This document shows, one piece after another, positions 9,097 through 19,918 of a DNA stretch of 64,000 nucleotides; the first letter of the stretch is position 1; each line of letters begins with the position of its first letter. Location: positions 1 to 64,000 of the forward strand of contig JAIMAQ010000009.1 in NCBI GenBank assembly GCA_023511875.1, in the 5' to 3' direction. The notes under the pieces were generated by a model that did not search any database, was not told the DNA's origin, and saw nothing but the letters and a program-made list of their open reading frames with translations. Both the position numbers and the translations under genes were made by a program. The DNA comes from Thermoflavifilum sp. GTDB taxonomy: Bacteria; Bacteroidota; Bacteroidia; Chitinophagales; Chitinophagaceae.

Positions 9097-12000
9097 GGTG
9101 GTAATGATTTTTACCGCTGCAAGTGCATATGCACAACAAAGAACCATTACGGGTAAGGTAGTAGATCAGAATGGTAACCCCATTCCCTTTGCTACCGTGC
9201 AAATCCAAGGTACTACACAAGGTACCACTACCGATCAGCAAGGCAATTTTAGTTTGGAGGTGCCTGCAGGAGCTCTGTTGCATATCTCTTCTTTAGGGTA
9301 TACGCCCAGAAATATTGCCCTAGGTGATCAGTCGACACTCAGGATTGAACTCACCAGCAGTGCAGCTCAGTTGAATGAGTTGGTAGTTACCGCATTAGGT
9401 ATTCAAAGAGAGAGACGTGCATTAGGATATAGTGTGCAAGATGTTAATGCTGAGCAGCTCACCGTGAATCATCCCAGTAATCCGCTCAACGAGCTATCGG
9501 GAAAGGTTTCTGGGCTACAAATCATCAGCGCATCGGGTACGCCTGGTAGCGCTGTACGCGTGCAATTGAGAGGAGCTACTTCGATATTAGGAGACAATCA
9601 GCCCCTTTTTATTATCGATGGTGTTCCAGTAGACAATTCGGAAAACCGTACGGCAAATGATGGAGGAGGTACCGCCGGTGTAGGAGAAGCCAACCGATTG
9701 GTAGACATTAACCCCGATGATATTGAAAGTATATCTGTATTGAAAGGGCCTGCAGCTGCTGCACTCTATGGTAGCCAAGCTTCAAATGGGGCGATCATCA
9801 TCACCACGAAAAAAGGCGGCCCTTTGGGTCGTAAAACCTTTCATGTTACTTATAACATTGCGTACAACAACGATCAGGTAAACAAACTACCCGAACGGCA
9901 AAACAAGTTTGCACAAGGCATATTTGGAATGTATCTGGGTCCAGATGCTAACAGCGGGTTAAAGGCTTATTCTTTTGGGCCCCTCATGGATACCATGGTA
10001 TATGATGGTGATCATACCTACTTATGGGACTCACATGGGCGCCTGGTGGGTAAAAGCCAAAACCCCAATGGGCAAAAAGCGATTGTGTATGACCCTTATA
10101 AATTTTTCCAGCATGGGCAAGGATTGATTCACAATTTATCTTTTGCTGGATCAGATAAAGATATTTCTTATCGCGTTTCTATTTCTCATGCCGATCAGGG
10201 AGGGGTAATTCCCCTATCGAGGTTCAAGAAAAACACGATTTCATTCAATACCGATTACCAATTCACACCTAAATTTTCTATTGGGAGTGCATTGACGTAT
10301 GTGTATGATTTTGCCAATCGCCCGCAACAGGGAAGTAACCTCAATGGCGTGATGCTCGGATTATTGCGTACCCCACCGAGCTTTGATAATTCGGCTGGAG
10401 TAAGTGATCCTACCGATCCGCGCGCGTATATCTTGCAAGATGGTACAGGCCGTCAGCGTAGTTATCGCGGTACGGGTGGTTATGATAATCCATATTGGAC
10501 CGTAAATATGAATCCCTTTACCGATAAGACAACCCGGGTATTTGGAAACATTACAGCCAATTACTCGCCATTTAGTTGGCTTACGATAACGAATCGCTTT
10601 GGTGGAGATTATTATATTGAAAACCAACATCAGATTTATTCAAAAGGTTCTTCTGGGAGTAATGCAGCAGGCTTGGTATTTGAGGACCAGGTGACCAGCC
10701 AAATTATCAATAATGATTTATTTGCAACGGCTCATAAACAGTTTGGCAAAGATTGGGATTTATCGCTCATGGTGGGCAACAATATCTTTCAAAACACCTA
10801 TAAACGCATTCATGTACAGGGCACAGGTTTGAATTTCAATGAATTTCAGGGCATTAACAATACCCAAAGCCAAACTTTAAGCTTAGGTTCTTCCGAGCTC
10901 AGGCGTTATGCCTTTTATTCGAGATTTTCGGCTGGATATAAAGATTATCTATATCTTGACTTAACAGGCAGGTTCGAAACTTCTTCAACACTTCCTTTGA
11001 ATAACAATACCTATTTTTATCCTTCAGCCAACTTGAGTTTTATTTTCACCCAGGCTTTGAAGATGAATACTTCAGTTTTATCGTTTGGCAAGATTCGCGT
11101 TTCGTTTGCACAAGTAGGTAAAGATCTCGATCCATATAGTTTACAAACCTATTGGGTAAGGGCTTCTGCAGGTGATGGATGGACCAATGGCATTATCTTT
11201 CCTTTTAATTCTCTCACTGGGTTCCAGAAAAGTGTAGTGCTTGGAAATAATCATTTAAAGGCAGAAAAAACTTCTCAATACGAATTCGGAACAGAGCTGC
11301 ATTTCTTTAACGACCGCATATATGTGGATTATACTTTTTACCATTATCGCAGTAGCAACCTACTCAACCAAGTATCTATTGCTAACTCCACAGGATATGC
11401 AGCTATATACTTGAATGCTGCAGACATGGAAAATAATGGTCATGAAGTCACGCTAAACATAGTTCCCATTCAAGTAAAAGATTTCTCTTGGAATTTAACG
11501 GTCAACTGGGCAACCAACCAGAATAAGGTGTTGAAATTAGGCCCTGGTATTGACCGGTTAGACTTTAATGGTTTTGCTGGCATCTTTGTTTCTGCACTGG
11601 TGGGTAAGCCTTATGGAGTAATTTATGGTACTGGTTATGAACATCAAATTCCGGGAGATGTTAAAAGCCCACTGGTCATCTATGACCAAGGCACACCTGG
11701 TGATGGTCAATATGGTTTACCTATCCTCGCTAACAATCTGGAATACTTAGGTAATCCGAATCCCAAATGGACGGGTAGCCTGGGGAATACGTTTACCTGG
11801 AAGGGGATTAGCTTATACGTATTATTTGAAGCACGGCAAAAATATGAAATGTGGAATGGTACTTGGGGAGCTATGACCAATTTTGGGGTGAGTAAAAACA
11901 CGGAAAATCGTTATACGCAATATATGTTTCCCGGCGTGATGGGGCATTATGATAACAATGGTAATCTGGTTATCGAAAATAAGCCCAACAATATACCTGT

Positions 12001-12322
12001 AACATTGGATGAAAACTATTATACAGGGGTAGGCAGTGGATTTGCCGTGAACGAACCCTATGTACAGGATGCTTCTTGGGTAAGATTAAGAGAAGTTTCC
12101 TTAGGGTATACTCTGCAAGGCAATAAAATTTTCAAACAAGCTCATCCACCTTTTGAATCGATCACCATTTCATTGGTAGGGCGCAATTTGTGGTTGCATA
12201 CCAAATACACTGGCGTAGATCCAGAAACGAGTTTGTTTGGATCACAGGTAGCACAAGGGTTTGATTATTTCAATAACCCAGGTGTCAAAACCTATGGGTT
12301 TAACCTGAACTTCAGATTCTAA
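9074..12322 (+). CDS. SusC-family TonB-dependent receptor 2
   Basis: Intact 1082-residue SusC/RagA outer-membrane transporter. Signal peptide MKKVLLFLVVMIFTAASAYA, then a carboxypeptidase-regulatory-like domain (about residues 22-108; ITGKVVDQNGNPIPFATVQI), the TonB-box-like LNELVVTALGIQRE, a plug (VRVQLRGATSI, PLFIIDGVPVDNS, ESISVLKGPAAAALYGSQASNG) and a roughly 850-residue barrel ending in the barrel-type terminus GFNLNFRF. It imports its ligand into the periplasm using TonB-ExbBD energy together with SusD2, which starts 20-40 bp downstream. Its leader and first codons match those of SusC3 and SusC4. The substrate is unknown. Confidence 0.96.
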   Translation: MKKVLLFLVVMIFTAASAYAQQRTITGKVVDQNGNPIPFATVQIQGTTQGTTTDQQGNFSLEVPAGALLHISSLGYTPRNIALGDQSTLRIELTSSAAQLNELVVTALGIQRERRALGYSVQDVNAEQLTVNHPSNPLNELSGKVSGLQIISASGTPGSAVRVQLRGATSILGDNQPLFIIDGVPVDNSENRTANDGGGTAGVGEANRLVDINPDDIESISVLKGPAAAALYGSQASNGAIIITTKKGGPLGRKTFHVTYNIAYNNDQVNKLPERQNKFAQGIFGMYLGPDANSGLKAYSFGPLMDTMVYDGDHTYLWDSHGRLVGKSQNPNGQKAIVYDPYKFFQHGQGLIHNLSFAGSDKDISYRVSISHADQGGVIPLSRFKKNTISFNTDYQFTPKFSIGSALTYVYDFANRPQQGSNLNGVMLGLLRTPPSFDNSAGVSDPTDPRAYILQDGTGRQRSYRGTGGYDNPYWTVNMNPFTDKTTRVFGNITANYSPFSWLTITNRFGGDYYIENQHQIYSKGSSGSNAAGLVFEDQVTSQIINNDLFATAHKQFGKDWDLSLMVGNNIFQNTYKRIHVQGTGLNFNEFQGINNTQSQTLSLGSSELRRYAFYSRFSAGYKDYLYLDLTGRFETSSTLPLNNNTYFYPSANLSFIFTQALKMNTSVLSFGKIRVSFAQVGKDLDPYSLQTYWVRASAGDGWTNGIIFPFNSLTGFQKSVVLGNNHLKAEKTSQYEFGTELHFFNDRIYVDYTFYHYRSSNLLNQVSIANSTGYAAIYLNAADMENNGHEVTLNIVPIQVKDFSWNLTVNWATNQNKVLKLGPGIDRLDFNGFAGIFVSALVGKPYGVIYGTGYEHQIPGDVKSPLVIYDQGTPGDGQYGLPILANNLEYLGNPNPKWTGSLGNTFTWKGISLYVLFEARQKYEMWNGTWGAMTNFGVSKNTENRYTQYMFPGVMGHYDNNGNLVIENKPNNIPVTLDENYYTGVGSGFAVNEPYVQDASWVRLREVSLGYTLQGNKIFKQAHPPFESITISLVGRNLWLHTKYTGVDPETSLFGSQVAQGFDYFNNPGVKTYGFNLNFRF

Positions 12323-12363
12323 CGGGCAAACCACTTTTATCTATGAATTTTAAAACACGTACC

Positions 12364-13746
12364 ATGAAACGCTTATCTCTCATCAGCATATGCACAGCCA
12401 TCATTTTATTAGGCTCTGTAACTTCTTGTAAGAAATATATCGATATCAACATCAGTCCCAATTCACCCTTGAATGTAAGCCCCGACGTGGTATTAACAGC
12501 AGCGGAAGTAAACTTGGGGTATGCCGTAGGTGGTGCAGATATTTCACTCATTACCGCAATTTTCAAAAAAGAAATTGTGGGCAGTGATCGCCAATTTTTT
12601 GCCTATCAGAGTTACTTTTTTGTGGCCGATAATTTTACCAATATCTGGGGTACCATGTATGAATCGGTGATGAATAATCTGTATCAACTGATGCAAATTG
12701 CTCAGGCTAAAAATTACAAGTATTATGATGGCATCGCTAAAGTACTCATGGCTTATTCTATTGGTACGACAACAGATTTATGGGGCGATGTTCCTTATTC
12801 CCAGGCCTTTCAGGGAGATGCCAATCTAAAACCAGCTTATGACAAACAACAAGATATTTATACCGCTATTTTTAAATTGTTAGACGATGCTATTGCCGAT
12901 TTTCAGACCCCAAAAGCTCAAGCAGGTGGTCTCCAGCCAGGTAAAGATGATGTGATTTATAATGGGAAAATTGCTCAATGGATGAAATTTGCAAACAGTT
13001 TGCGTTTGCGTTATTTATTGCATACTGTTAAGGTCGACAACAATGCTGTACAAAAAATCTTGAATAACCTAAATCCGCCGGGTGGATTGTTTACCAGCAA
13101 CGCAGATGATGCGAAAGTACCTTTCTTAAATGATGAATCCCGTGCTAACCCCCTGTATCAGTTTAACGAACAACGCTCTGGTTATGTGAACTACTATTCC
13201 TATTTTTCTAACCAATTGATTGCCTTACGAGATCCTCGCCTACCTGCATATTTAGATACGACCGGCTACTACAAGGGGGTGACTAATTTTAATTTGGGTC
13301 CATTGCTCGGCTCTATCAACTCACCCGTCACCCTAATGAGTTATGCAGAATTACAGTTTATTCTTGCCGAAGCATATACTCGCTCTGGTGATTATGGGAA
13401 TGGAAATACTTATTTCCAGAATGGCGTAACAGCATCTATCATGAATGCGGGTGGCAGCTCGAGTGATGTGAATAATTATTTTACAAACAACGCAACTGAT
13501 CCTCAAGTAAATTATGTTTTATCGACGAATAAGTTGATGACGGTGATCATGCAAAAATATTTTGCGCTTTATTTACAATATGAGTCTTTCTCAGATTGGC
13601 GGCGTACAGGTTATCCCAATCTTACCCCCAACACAGGTAATCAGATTCCACGAAGATACCTGTATCCCCAATCCGAACTATCGTATAATCAACAAAATGT
13701 GCCTACTGGAACAACCCTGTTTACAAAAGTATGGTGGGATCAGTAA
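12364..13746 (+). CDS. SusD-like lipoprotein 2 (SusD-2 type)
   Basis: Surface lipoprotein partner of SusC2. The start at 12364 (MKRLSLISICTAIILL) gives a clean lipoprotein signal with the lipobox TSC; an in-frame ATG at 12343 adds seven residues. The protein looks like the SusD-2 group rather than classical RagB: DLWGDVPYSQAFQGDANLKP, WMKFANSLRLRYLLHTV, and the C-terminal SDWRRTGYPNL followed by RRYLYPQSELSYN. The same WRRTGYP-type motif occurs in the SusD partners of SusC3 and, as WRKLDYP, SusC4. A terminator follows. Confidence 0.93.
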   Translation: MKRLSLISICTAIILLGSVTSCKKYIDINISPNSPLNVSPDVVLTAAEVNLGYAVGGADISLITAIFKKEIVGSDRQFFAYQSYFFVADNFTNIWGTMYESVMNNLYQLMQIAQAKNYKYYDGIAKVLMAYSIGTTTDLWGDVPYSQAFQGDANLKPAYDKQQDIYTAIFKLLDDAIADFQTPKAQAGGLQPGKDDVIYNGKIAQWMKFANSLRLRYLLHTVKVDNNAVQKILNNLNPPGGLFTSNADDAKVPFLNDESRANPLYQFNEQRSGYVNYYSYFSNQLIALRDPRLPAYLDTTGYYKGVTNFNLGPLLGSINSPVTLMSYAELQFILAEAYTRSGDYGNGNTYFQNGVTASIMNAGGSSSDVNNYFTNNATDPQVNYVLSTNKLMTVIMQKYFALYLQYESFSDWRRTGYPNLTPNTGNQIPRRYLYPQSELSYNQQNVPTGTTLFTKVWWDQ

Positions 13747-13774
13747 GGAGTATAAAGCTTAATTCTTTAGACCA

Positions 13775-13808
13775 AGAGGTGCTTAGCTTATCTAGGCACC
13801 TCTTTTTA
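13775..13808 (+). terminator. Rho-independent terminator after SusD2
   Basis: Stem AGAGGTGC (13775-13782) with GCACCTCT (13796-13803), extendable by further pairs inside, running into a T-rich tract. It closes the SusC2-SusD2 unit. Confidence 0.9.
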
Positions 13809-13872
13809 TTTAGATATGCTTGTGATGCATTAACTGTAGATTAACGAAAAATCGCATTAGTATTAAGTTTCA

Positions 13873-13945
13873 GTTAAAAAACATTAAATAATTTAGCACT
13901 TGTCAACCAAAATCCAACCGCTATGAAGAAAGTCTTACTCTTTCT
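13873..13945 (+). promoter_or_regulatory. Promoter-like block and conserved 5' leader of SusC3
   Basis: GTTAA (13873-13877), 11 bp, then TAATTTAG (13889-13896). The 21-nt leader at 13902-13922 differs at one base from that of SusC2. The first 23 coding bases are identical to those of SusC2 and SusC4. Confidence 0.55.
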
Positions 13946-16900
13946 CACGGCGCTTCTTGCAAGCGCGGTGTGGTCTTTCGGACAACAAAGAACCATTACG
14001 GGTAAGGTGGTAGATCAAAATGGGGATCCTATTCCCTTTGCCACCGTGCAAATTCAAGGTACCCAGCAAGGCACTACCACCAACCAGCAAGGTAATTTTA
14101 CTTTGGAAGTGCCTGCAAATGCTACACTTCATGTTTCATACATAGGTTATCAGGCTAAGGATGTACCTGTTGGAGATCAATCCCATCTTCAAATTACTTT
14201 AGTGAGTTCAGCTAAGGCCTTGAATGAAGTGGTAGTTACGGCATTGGGTGTGCAAAGGGAAGCCCGCTCCTTAGGATACAGCGTGGGAGAAGTGAATAAT
14301 AAAGACCTGAATGTATCTAAACCCATTAATGTGGCCCAAGGTTTAGTGGGTAGATTGGCGGGAGTACAGGTGAGTACATTGAATAACGGCGTAAATCCTA
14401 CTGTTAGGGTTCAACTTCGAGGGGAGCGTCATATTTATAGTGATAATCAGGCACTCGTAGTCATCGATGGAGTAGAAGTGAACCCCAATCAGCTAGCCAC
14501 CCTTAATCCAGAAGATATTCAAAGTGTATCGGTACTAAAAGGTGCCAGTGCTGCAGCACTTTATGGTGCTGAAGCTACTAATGGCGTGCTGATTGTAACT
14601 ACTCGAAGAGGAACGGCCAGTGGGAAGCCCATTATCAATTTCTCCTCTACAGTTACCCTAGAAAAAATTTCTTATTTCCCCAAGTTACAAGATCAATTTT
14701 CTGGATATGGAGGGGAAACGGGAACATTTAATTTAGGGCCAGGAAAGGAAAATTGGCCCGCCATTAATCCTTATACGGGATTTGCTAATTATATTCCCTT
14801 TGAAAATCAGCAGTATGGTCCTCCTTTCGATGGGAATCCGGCTAATGGATTTATAGGTGGGGCGAATGCAAAGGGGCAGTATTTTCTCGTGCCCTTCAGG
14901 CCCATTAAGCCAGATCAACGTATTGCTTTTTTCAATACGGGTGTAACTACTCAAAATAATATTTCTTATTCTGGAGGCGATCAAAAGAATTCTTATTTGA
15001 TTAGTCTTCAGGATGTTAACATAAAAGGTGTTGTACCTAAAGATCAAGCCAGAAGAACCACAGCACGATTCAATGGCGTAAAGTCTTATGGAAAATTCAC
15101 GGCTCAATATAACCTCAGTTATACCCGGCAAACCAGTGATGTGTCAGGGAATGATTTTACGCAATCCAATGGACATTACAATGCTCCAGGAGCTGTAGAT
15201 CCGCTAGGAAGGTATGGCTCTGGGGGGTGGCCAGTTTATTGGAATATTTTGAATACCCCAGCTAATATTCCCATCACTTCCTTGAAAAATTGGCAAGATA
15301 CTTCCTCATTTGCCAGTATCAATAATTATTACAATGCATATTATACCAATCCCTATTGGCAAATTGATCAATCCAGGCTACAAAACAGAACGGATAATTT
15401 TCAAGGAGATCTCTCAGCTAGTTTACAGTTAACAGATTGGTTCAATATCCTATATCGTGCAGGGGTGGTGTTAAATAATTCCTATGATCATGATTTCCGT
15501 TACCCCGTTCAATTTAGTGCTTATTCATCTACCGACCCATGGGGTGCAGGCAATTATCAATCGGGCCGGTCCAGTAGCAGGATCTGTATGGGATGGCAAT
15601 GATTATACGCGTCGGTTACAACAAGATGTATTGCTCACTTTTACTAAAAAGATTGGAGATTTTTCGGGGACTTTAATCGTGGGTAATACCATTTGGGATC
15701 ACTATCGGCACTACCAAGGAGAAGGCTCTGCTAACCTATATCTTCCAGGAATGTTTAATATCGATTTCAGACAAGGCGAGGCCGATGTGGAAGAATTTAT
15801 TGTAGATGAAAGACGCATAGGTACATATGGAGACTTGACTTTGGGGTATAAAAATGGTTTGTTTTTGCATGGCAATTTTCGACGCGACTATTCTTCTCTT
15901 CTTGTGAAAGGACATAATGCCTATAATGTATGGGACGTAGATGCTTCTTGGGTGTTTACAGATTTTATTCCTCAGCTAAAAGGCAATATTCTTTCCTATG
16001 GTAAAATCCGGGCTGCTTACAGCCAAACGGGCCAAATCACTGTGCCCCCTTATTCCATTCAACCTGCGTTTAATGTTACCGGTGGATATCCATATGGAAG
16101 CGTAGCTAGTTTAAGCTTGAGTGGTACCTATAATAACCCCAATATTGTTCCTGAAAATACTATTGAAAAAGAAGTAGGTCTGGAATTAGGTTTCTGGAAC
16201 GATCGCATTAATGTAGAAGCAGATTATTATCGAGATAATAACCGCAACCAAACCTTACCCGTTAACCTCTCTACCTCTACGGGTTATTCTTCAGCATTTA
16301 TCAATGCAGGCGAAGTGCTTACCTGGGGTTGGGAATTTGACGTGAAAGTGAATCCAATTATCCATACGCCTGGTGGCTTTATTTGGGATGCAGGAGCCAA
16401 TTTATCGATTAATGATTCGAAAGTGCTTTCCCTCATTGGCAGCGTGAAAGATTTCAATATGGGACTAAACAACCATGCAGTTGTGGGGCAGCCTTTACCC
16501 GTGATGGAACTCACCGATTTATTGCGTGATCCAGAAGGGCATCCTATTATTGATACGACTACAGGCTATCCCATTCGCGATAACACCCCTAAGATTGTAG
16601 GCCGCACTACTCCTAAATATATCCTCGGGTTAAATACCGATTTGAAATACAAAAATTTCACCTTAACCATCATTGGCGATTATCGGGGTGGATATGGCTT
16701 CTACTCCAATGCGGGCCAGAATCTCGATTTTACTGGCGCCTCGCAACATACTGCCCTCAATGGTCGCCAGAGTTTCATATTCCCTAATTCTGTTTACGAA
16801 GAAGCGCCGGGAAAATATGTTCCCAATACCAAGTACTACGTGTATGATGGGAGTATAGGCTTCTGGGTGTATAGCGACTATCGCAGAGCACAAACTAGTT

Positions 16901-17160
16901 ATTGGCTTAATGCGGCTGCTTGGAAAATCAGAACCATAAGCTTGAGTTACGATTTCAGCCAGTTTATCCAAAGAACTAAGTTTATCCACGGAGCCTCATT
17001 TACCCTTCTGGCAAATGACGTGTTCATGTTCCGCCCGAAACAAAATTTATGGACCGATCCGGAATTCAACTATACCAATGCTAACAGTTTTGGATTTACT
17101 ACATTTTATGAACTGCCGCCTACCCGGAAATTCAGTGCAGTACTTAACCTTACCTTCTAA
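13923..17160 (+). pseudogene. SusC-family TonB-dependent receptor 3, frameshifted in the barrel
   Basis: SusC/RagA transporter with signal peptide MKKVLLFLTALLASAVWSFG, regulatory-like domain (ITGKVVDQNGDPIPFATVQI), LNEVVVTALGVQRE, plug (VRVQLRGERHI, LVVIDGVEV, QSVSVLKGASAAALYGAEATNG) and barrel. The first frame runs 13923-15602 and stops after GAGNYQSGRSS. The second frame is open from 15484 and carries the continuation GPVAGSVWDGNDYTRRL to ...FSAVLNLTF at 17160. The two frames differ by +1. Removing one G from GGG at 15563-15565 joins them as NYQSAGPVAGSVWDG and gives about 1078 residues, matching SusC2 and SusC4. The position in a short homopolymer fits a sequencing error or slippage; a true pseudogene is also possible. 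Confidence 0.92.
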
Positions 17161-17200
17161 AACTATATAAATGGTTTTTATACAGTTAAAACTAAGACCT

Positions 17201-18748
17201 ATGCGAAAAAACATATATTATTCATTGATATTGCTTAGCCTATTGGTGGCTTTTAGTGGATGCAAAAAGGGATTTCTTACAGACTTAGCTCAAAATCCCA
17301 ACTCTCCATCTGGAGCTGATCCCTCTTTGGTGTTGCCTGGCGTGTTGAGCACCCTTTCTGCCAACATCAGTGGGGGTGGCACCTATCAACGTCAGGGAGT
17401 ATGGCTGGGCTATTGGAACTATAGCGGAGGTTATTCATTGAATGCAGATGTTCAAGGCTATAAAATGACTACCGACACCCCACAAGTGTGGGATAATTAT
17501 TATGGAATTTTATCCAATGCCAATTATGTTGAACAGACCTCTGCTTCCATGCCCAACATGCAGAATTTTATGGCCATTGCCAAAATCATTAAAGCCCTAT
17601 GTTTCCAATATTTGGTGGATGTGTACAACGATGTACCTTATACACAGGCTTTAAAAGGAACCGCAGACCTGTTTCCCCAATATGATAAAGGATCTGATAT
17701 TTATGATTCTTTGGTCAATCAATTAGACGAGGCTATTTCCTTGATTCAAAACTCTCCCAATGCAATTAATCCTGGAAGTAGTGATATCATGTATAATGGC
17801 AAAATGAATTTGTGGCTGAAATTTGCCAACACCGTAAAATTGAGATTATTGCTGAGGGAATCGAATGTAAGCAGTAAACAAAGTTTTATTCAATCAGAAA
17901 TTGCTAAAACCGCCAATGTTGGCTATATTGGTTTTGGAGAAGATGCTTTAGTGAATCCTGGCTATTTAAATTCAAGTGGAAAGCAAAACCCGATCTGGGC
18001 AAGTTACGCCCTCACGCCCTCGGGTTCTTTAGTCGCCGATGGATATAATTATTTACGAGGAGGAAAGGCGGCGATGGATTTTTATAAGCTGAATAATGAT
18101 CCTCGTCTGGCTTATTTTTATGGGCAAATTGGCGACGATCCACGAGATCCGAATTTCTTCAAACCCACACTTCCCGTAGATACCAGCAAGTACGCAGCTG
18201 ATCCATTGGGCGAACAAACACTTCAGCCCTCTAAAGGCTCTGGTTTAGGTCCCGGAGTGTTGAAAGGCTACAATGCCCCTTCCGTGATCATGCTGGCAGC
18301 CGAAAGTTATTTTGTTCAAGCAGAAGCAGTTGTTCGAGGATATATGAGTGGAGATGCACAAACCTTATATCAAAATGGAATCAAGGCTTCGTTTGAATAT
18401 TTAAATGTCGGTGGTCAGCAGTCTGTAGCAGATAATCTGGCACAAACTTATTATAGCCAAAATCTTCCAAATGTGGGTTGGAACGCTAGCACTGATAAGA
18501 TTAAAGCTATCATTACCCAAAAATGGGCAGCACTCAATGGGATATGTAATGTAGAAGCCTGGAATGATTGGCGCAGAACTGGCTACCCAGTAGTACCTAT
18601 TTCTGTATACTCAGGAAAAGTGGCAGATCATATGCCTTATAGATATTATTACCCCACTTCAGAATATCAAAGAAATGTAGATGCATTAAAAGCAGTTGGA
18701 GGGGATCAGGTTGATCCCTATAACGATAAAATATTCTGGGGTCAATAA
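17201..18748 (+). CDS. SusD-like lipoprotein 3 (SusD-2 type)
   Basis: 515-residue surface lipoprotein paired with SusC3. The start at 17201 (MRKNIYYSLILLSLLVAFSG) puts the lipobox SGC near residue 22; the frame is open from 17171. Motifs resemble the other SusD-2 proteins here: DVYNDVPYTQALKGTADLFP, WLKFANTVKLRLLLRES, YFVQAEAVVRGY, and EAWNDWRRTGYPVV followed by YRYYYPTSEYQRN. It is followed closely (42 bp) by the DUF1735-type lipoprotein gene, so susC3-susD3-DUF1735 appear to be one transcription unit closed by the terminator near 19787. Confidence 0.94.
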   Translation: MRKNIYYSLILLSLLVAFSGCKKGFLTDLAQNPNSPSGADPSLVLPGVLSTLSANISGGGTYQRQGVWLGYWNYSGGYSLNADVQGYKMTTDTPQVWDNYYGILSNANYVEQTSASMPNMQNFMAIAKIIKALCFQYLVDVYNDVPYTQALKGTADLFPQYDKGSDIYDSLVNQLDEAISLIQNSPNAINPGSSDIMYNGKMNLWLKFANTVKLRLLLRESNVSSKQSFIQSEIAKTANVGYIGFGEDALVNPGYLNSSGKQNPIWASYALTPSGSLVADGYNYLRGGKAAMDFYKLNNDPRLAYFYGQIGDDPRDPNFFKPTLPVDTSKYAADPLGEQTLQPSKGSGLGPGVLKGYNAPSVIMLAAESYFVQAEAVVRGYMSGDAQTLYQNGIKASFEYLNVGGQQSVADNLAQTYYSQNLPNVGWNASTDKIKAIITQKWAALNGICNVEAWNDWRRTGYPVVPISVYSGKVADHMPYRYYYPTSEYQRNVDALKAVGGDQVDPYNDKIFWGQ

Positions 18749-18789
18749 AATTAAATATCTTTTCTGTTGAGCTACTAAAACTTTTTTAT

Positions 18790-19743
18790 ATGAAGAAAAA
18801 TATTTTATATAGCCTGCTTTCCTTGACAGCATTTGTTAGCTTGTTGTTTCTCTATTCTTGTTTAAAAAACAATGAATATTATACTGATTTTTCTAAAATC
18901 ACGCCATCTATTCAATTGCCCTTAGCAGCAAATAATCTGAACAACCCCGTCACTTTTTCTTTTACCACATCGAATATACCCGATACTATACCGGTATATG
19001 TAAATGTGGCTTCAATTAGTCCATTGAATACACCTGTGACGGCAACATTAGGCTTAGATACGGGTTATTTAAATCAATATAATCAAGCCAATGGAACGAA
19101 TTATGAGTTGCTACCCGATAGTGTGTATACCATAAGCAGTTGGGATATTACGGTACCTGCGGGTCAGAGATTGGCTTACAGCAATTTGATTATTTATACA
19201 ACTAAAATGGATGCAAGCCATAACTACGTCCTTCCCATTACGATTGTGAAATCATCATTGCCGATTGAAAATTGGAATCATTTATTGTTAAATATTGTTG
19301 CTAAAAATCAATATGATGGGGTATATGATTATCGAGGGAGGGTTGTAGATCCCAATCGTCCTCAGCTCAGCAATGATTTCAATCAATATGCCGGGAGTAC
19401 TTCCGTTTATTTAATTACTGCTGGGCCCACATCTGTAGTACAGTATTGGCCAGATGTAAGTGCTAATGCTATCCCTCTTTGGAATACGAATAACAATGCT
19501 ATAAGCTATTATGGTTCTGCTGCCCCAGTATACACAATTGATCCTAATACAAATCAGATCACTTCAATAACCAATGCGTATTTGAATCCACCTAATAATA
19601 GGTCTATCACCATAAATACTGCGGTAAATAATTATTATGATCCTGCTACAAAAACGATCTATGCAAGTTTTATCATGTCGCAACCCGGTTATCAAGATGT
19701 TACTGTGTATGATACGTTAACTTATCTAGGTCCAAGACCATAG
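18790..19743 (+). CDS. DUF1735-type surface lipoprotein
   Basis: 317 residues. Lipoprotein signal peptide MKKNILYSLLSLTAFVSLLF with the lipobox YSC. The N-terminal half (NPVTFSFTTSNIPDTIPVYVNV, TATLGLDTGYLNQYNQANGT, YELLPDSVYTISSWDITVPAGQ) is characteristic of the DUF1735 (BT_3987-like N-terminal) domain, an Ig-like fold common in Sus-type loci. The C-terminal half (YDYRGRVVDPNRP...) resembles the domains that accompany it, such as DUF4361. By position after SusD3 it is likely an accessory cell-surface binding protein of that system. It is the only non-SusCD gene in the array. Confidence 0.82.
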   Translation: MKKNILYSLLSLTAFVSLLFLYSCLKNNEYYTDFSKITPSIQLPLAANNLNNPVTFSFTTSNIPDTIPVYVNVASISPLNTPVTATLGLDTGYLNQYNQANGTNYELLPDSVYTISSWDITVPAGQRLAYSNLIIYTTKMDASHNYVLPITIVKSSLPIENWNHLLLNIVAKNQYDGVYDYRGRVVDPNRPQLSNDFNQYAGSTSVYLITAGPTSVVQYWPDVSANAIPLWNTNNNAISYYGSAAPVYTIDPNTNQITSITNAYLNPPNNRSITINTAVNNYYDPATKTIYASFIMSQPGYQDVTVYDTLTYLGPRP

Positions 19744-19786
19744 CCATATTCACACTCCGCTTTACTTAAATTACATCAGCATTTTT

Positions 19787-19816
19787 AAAAGGCTCAGCAA
19801 TGAGCCTTTTTTATTT
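19787..19816 (+). terminator. Rho-independent terminator after the DUF1735 gene
   Basis: Perfect 10-bp stem AAAAGGCTCA/TGAGCCTTTT with the tetraloop GCAA, running into a T-rich tract. It closes the SusC3-SusD3-DUF1735 unit. Confidence 0.92.
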
Positions 19817-19918
19817 TTATTTCTGATTATCATAATATCCCTCTCATTCAAATTATATATATAGCTTATTTATAACTATCTCATATAAAGTCTGATATAT
19901 GCTAATTGTGAATTTTTT

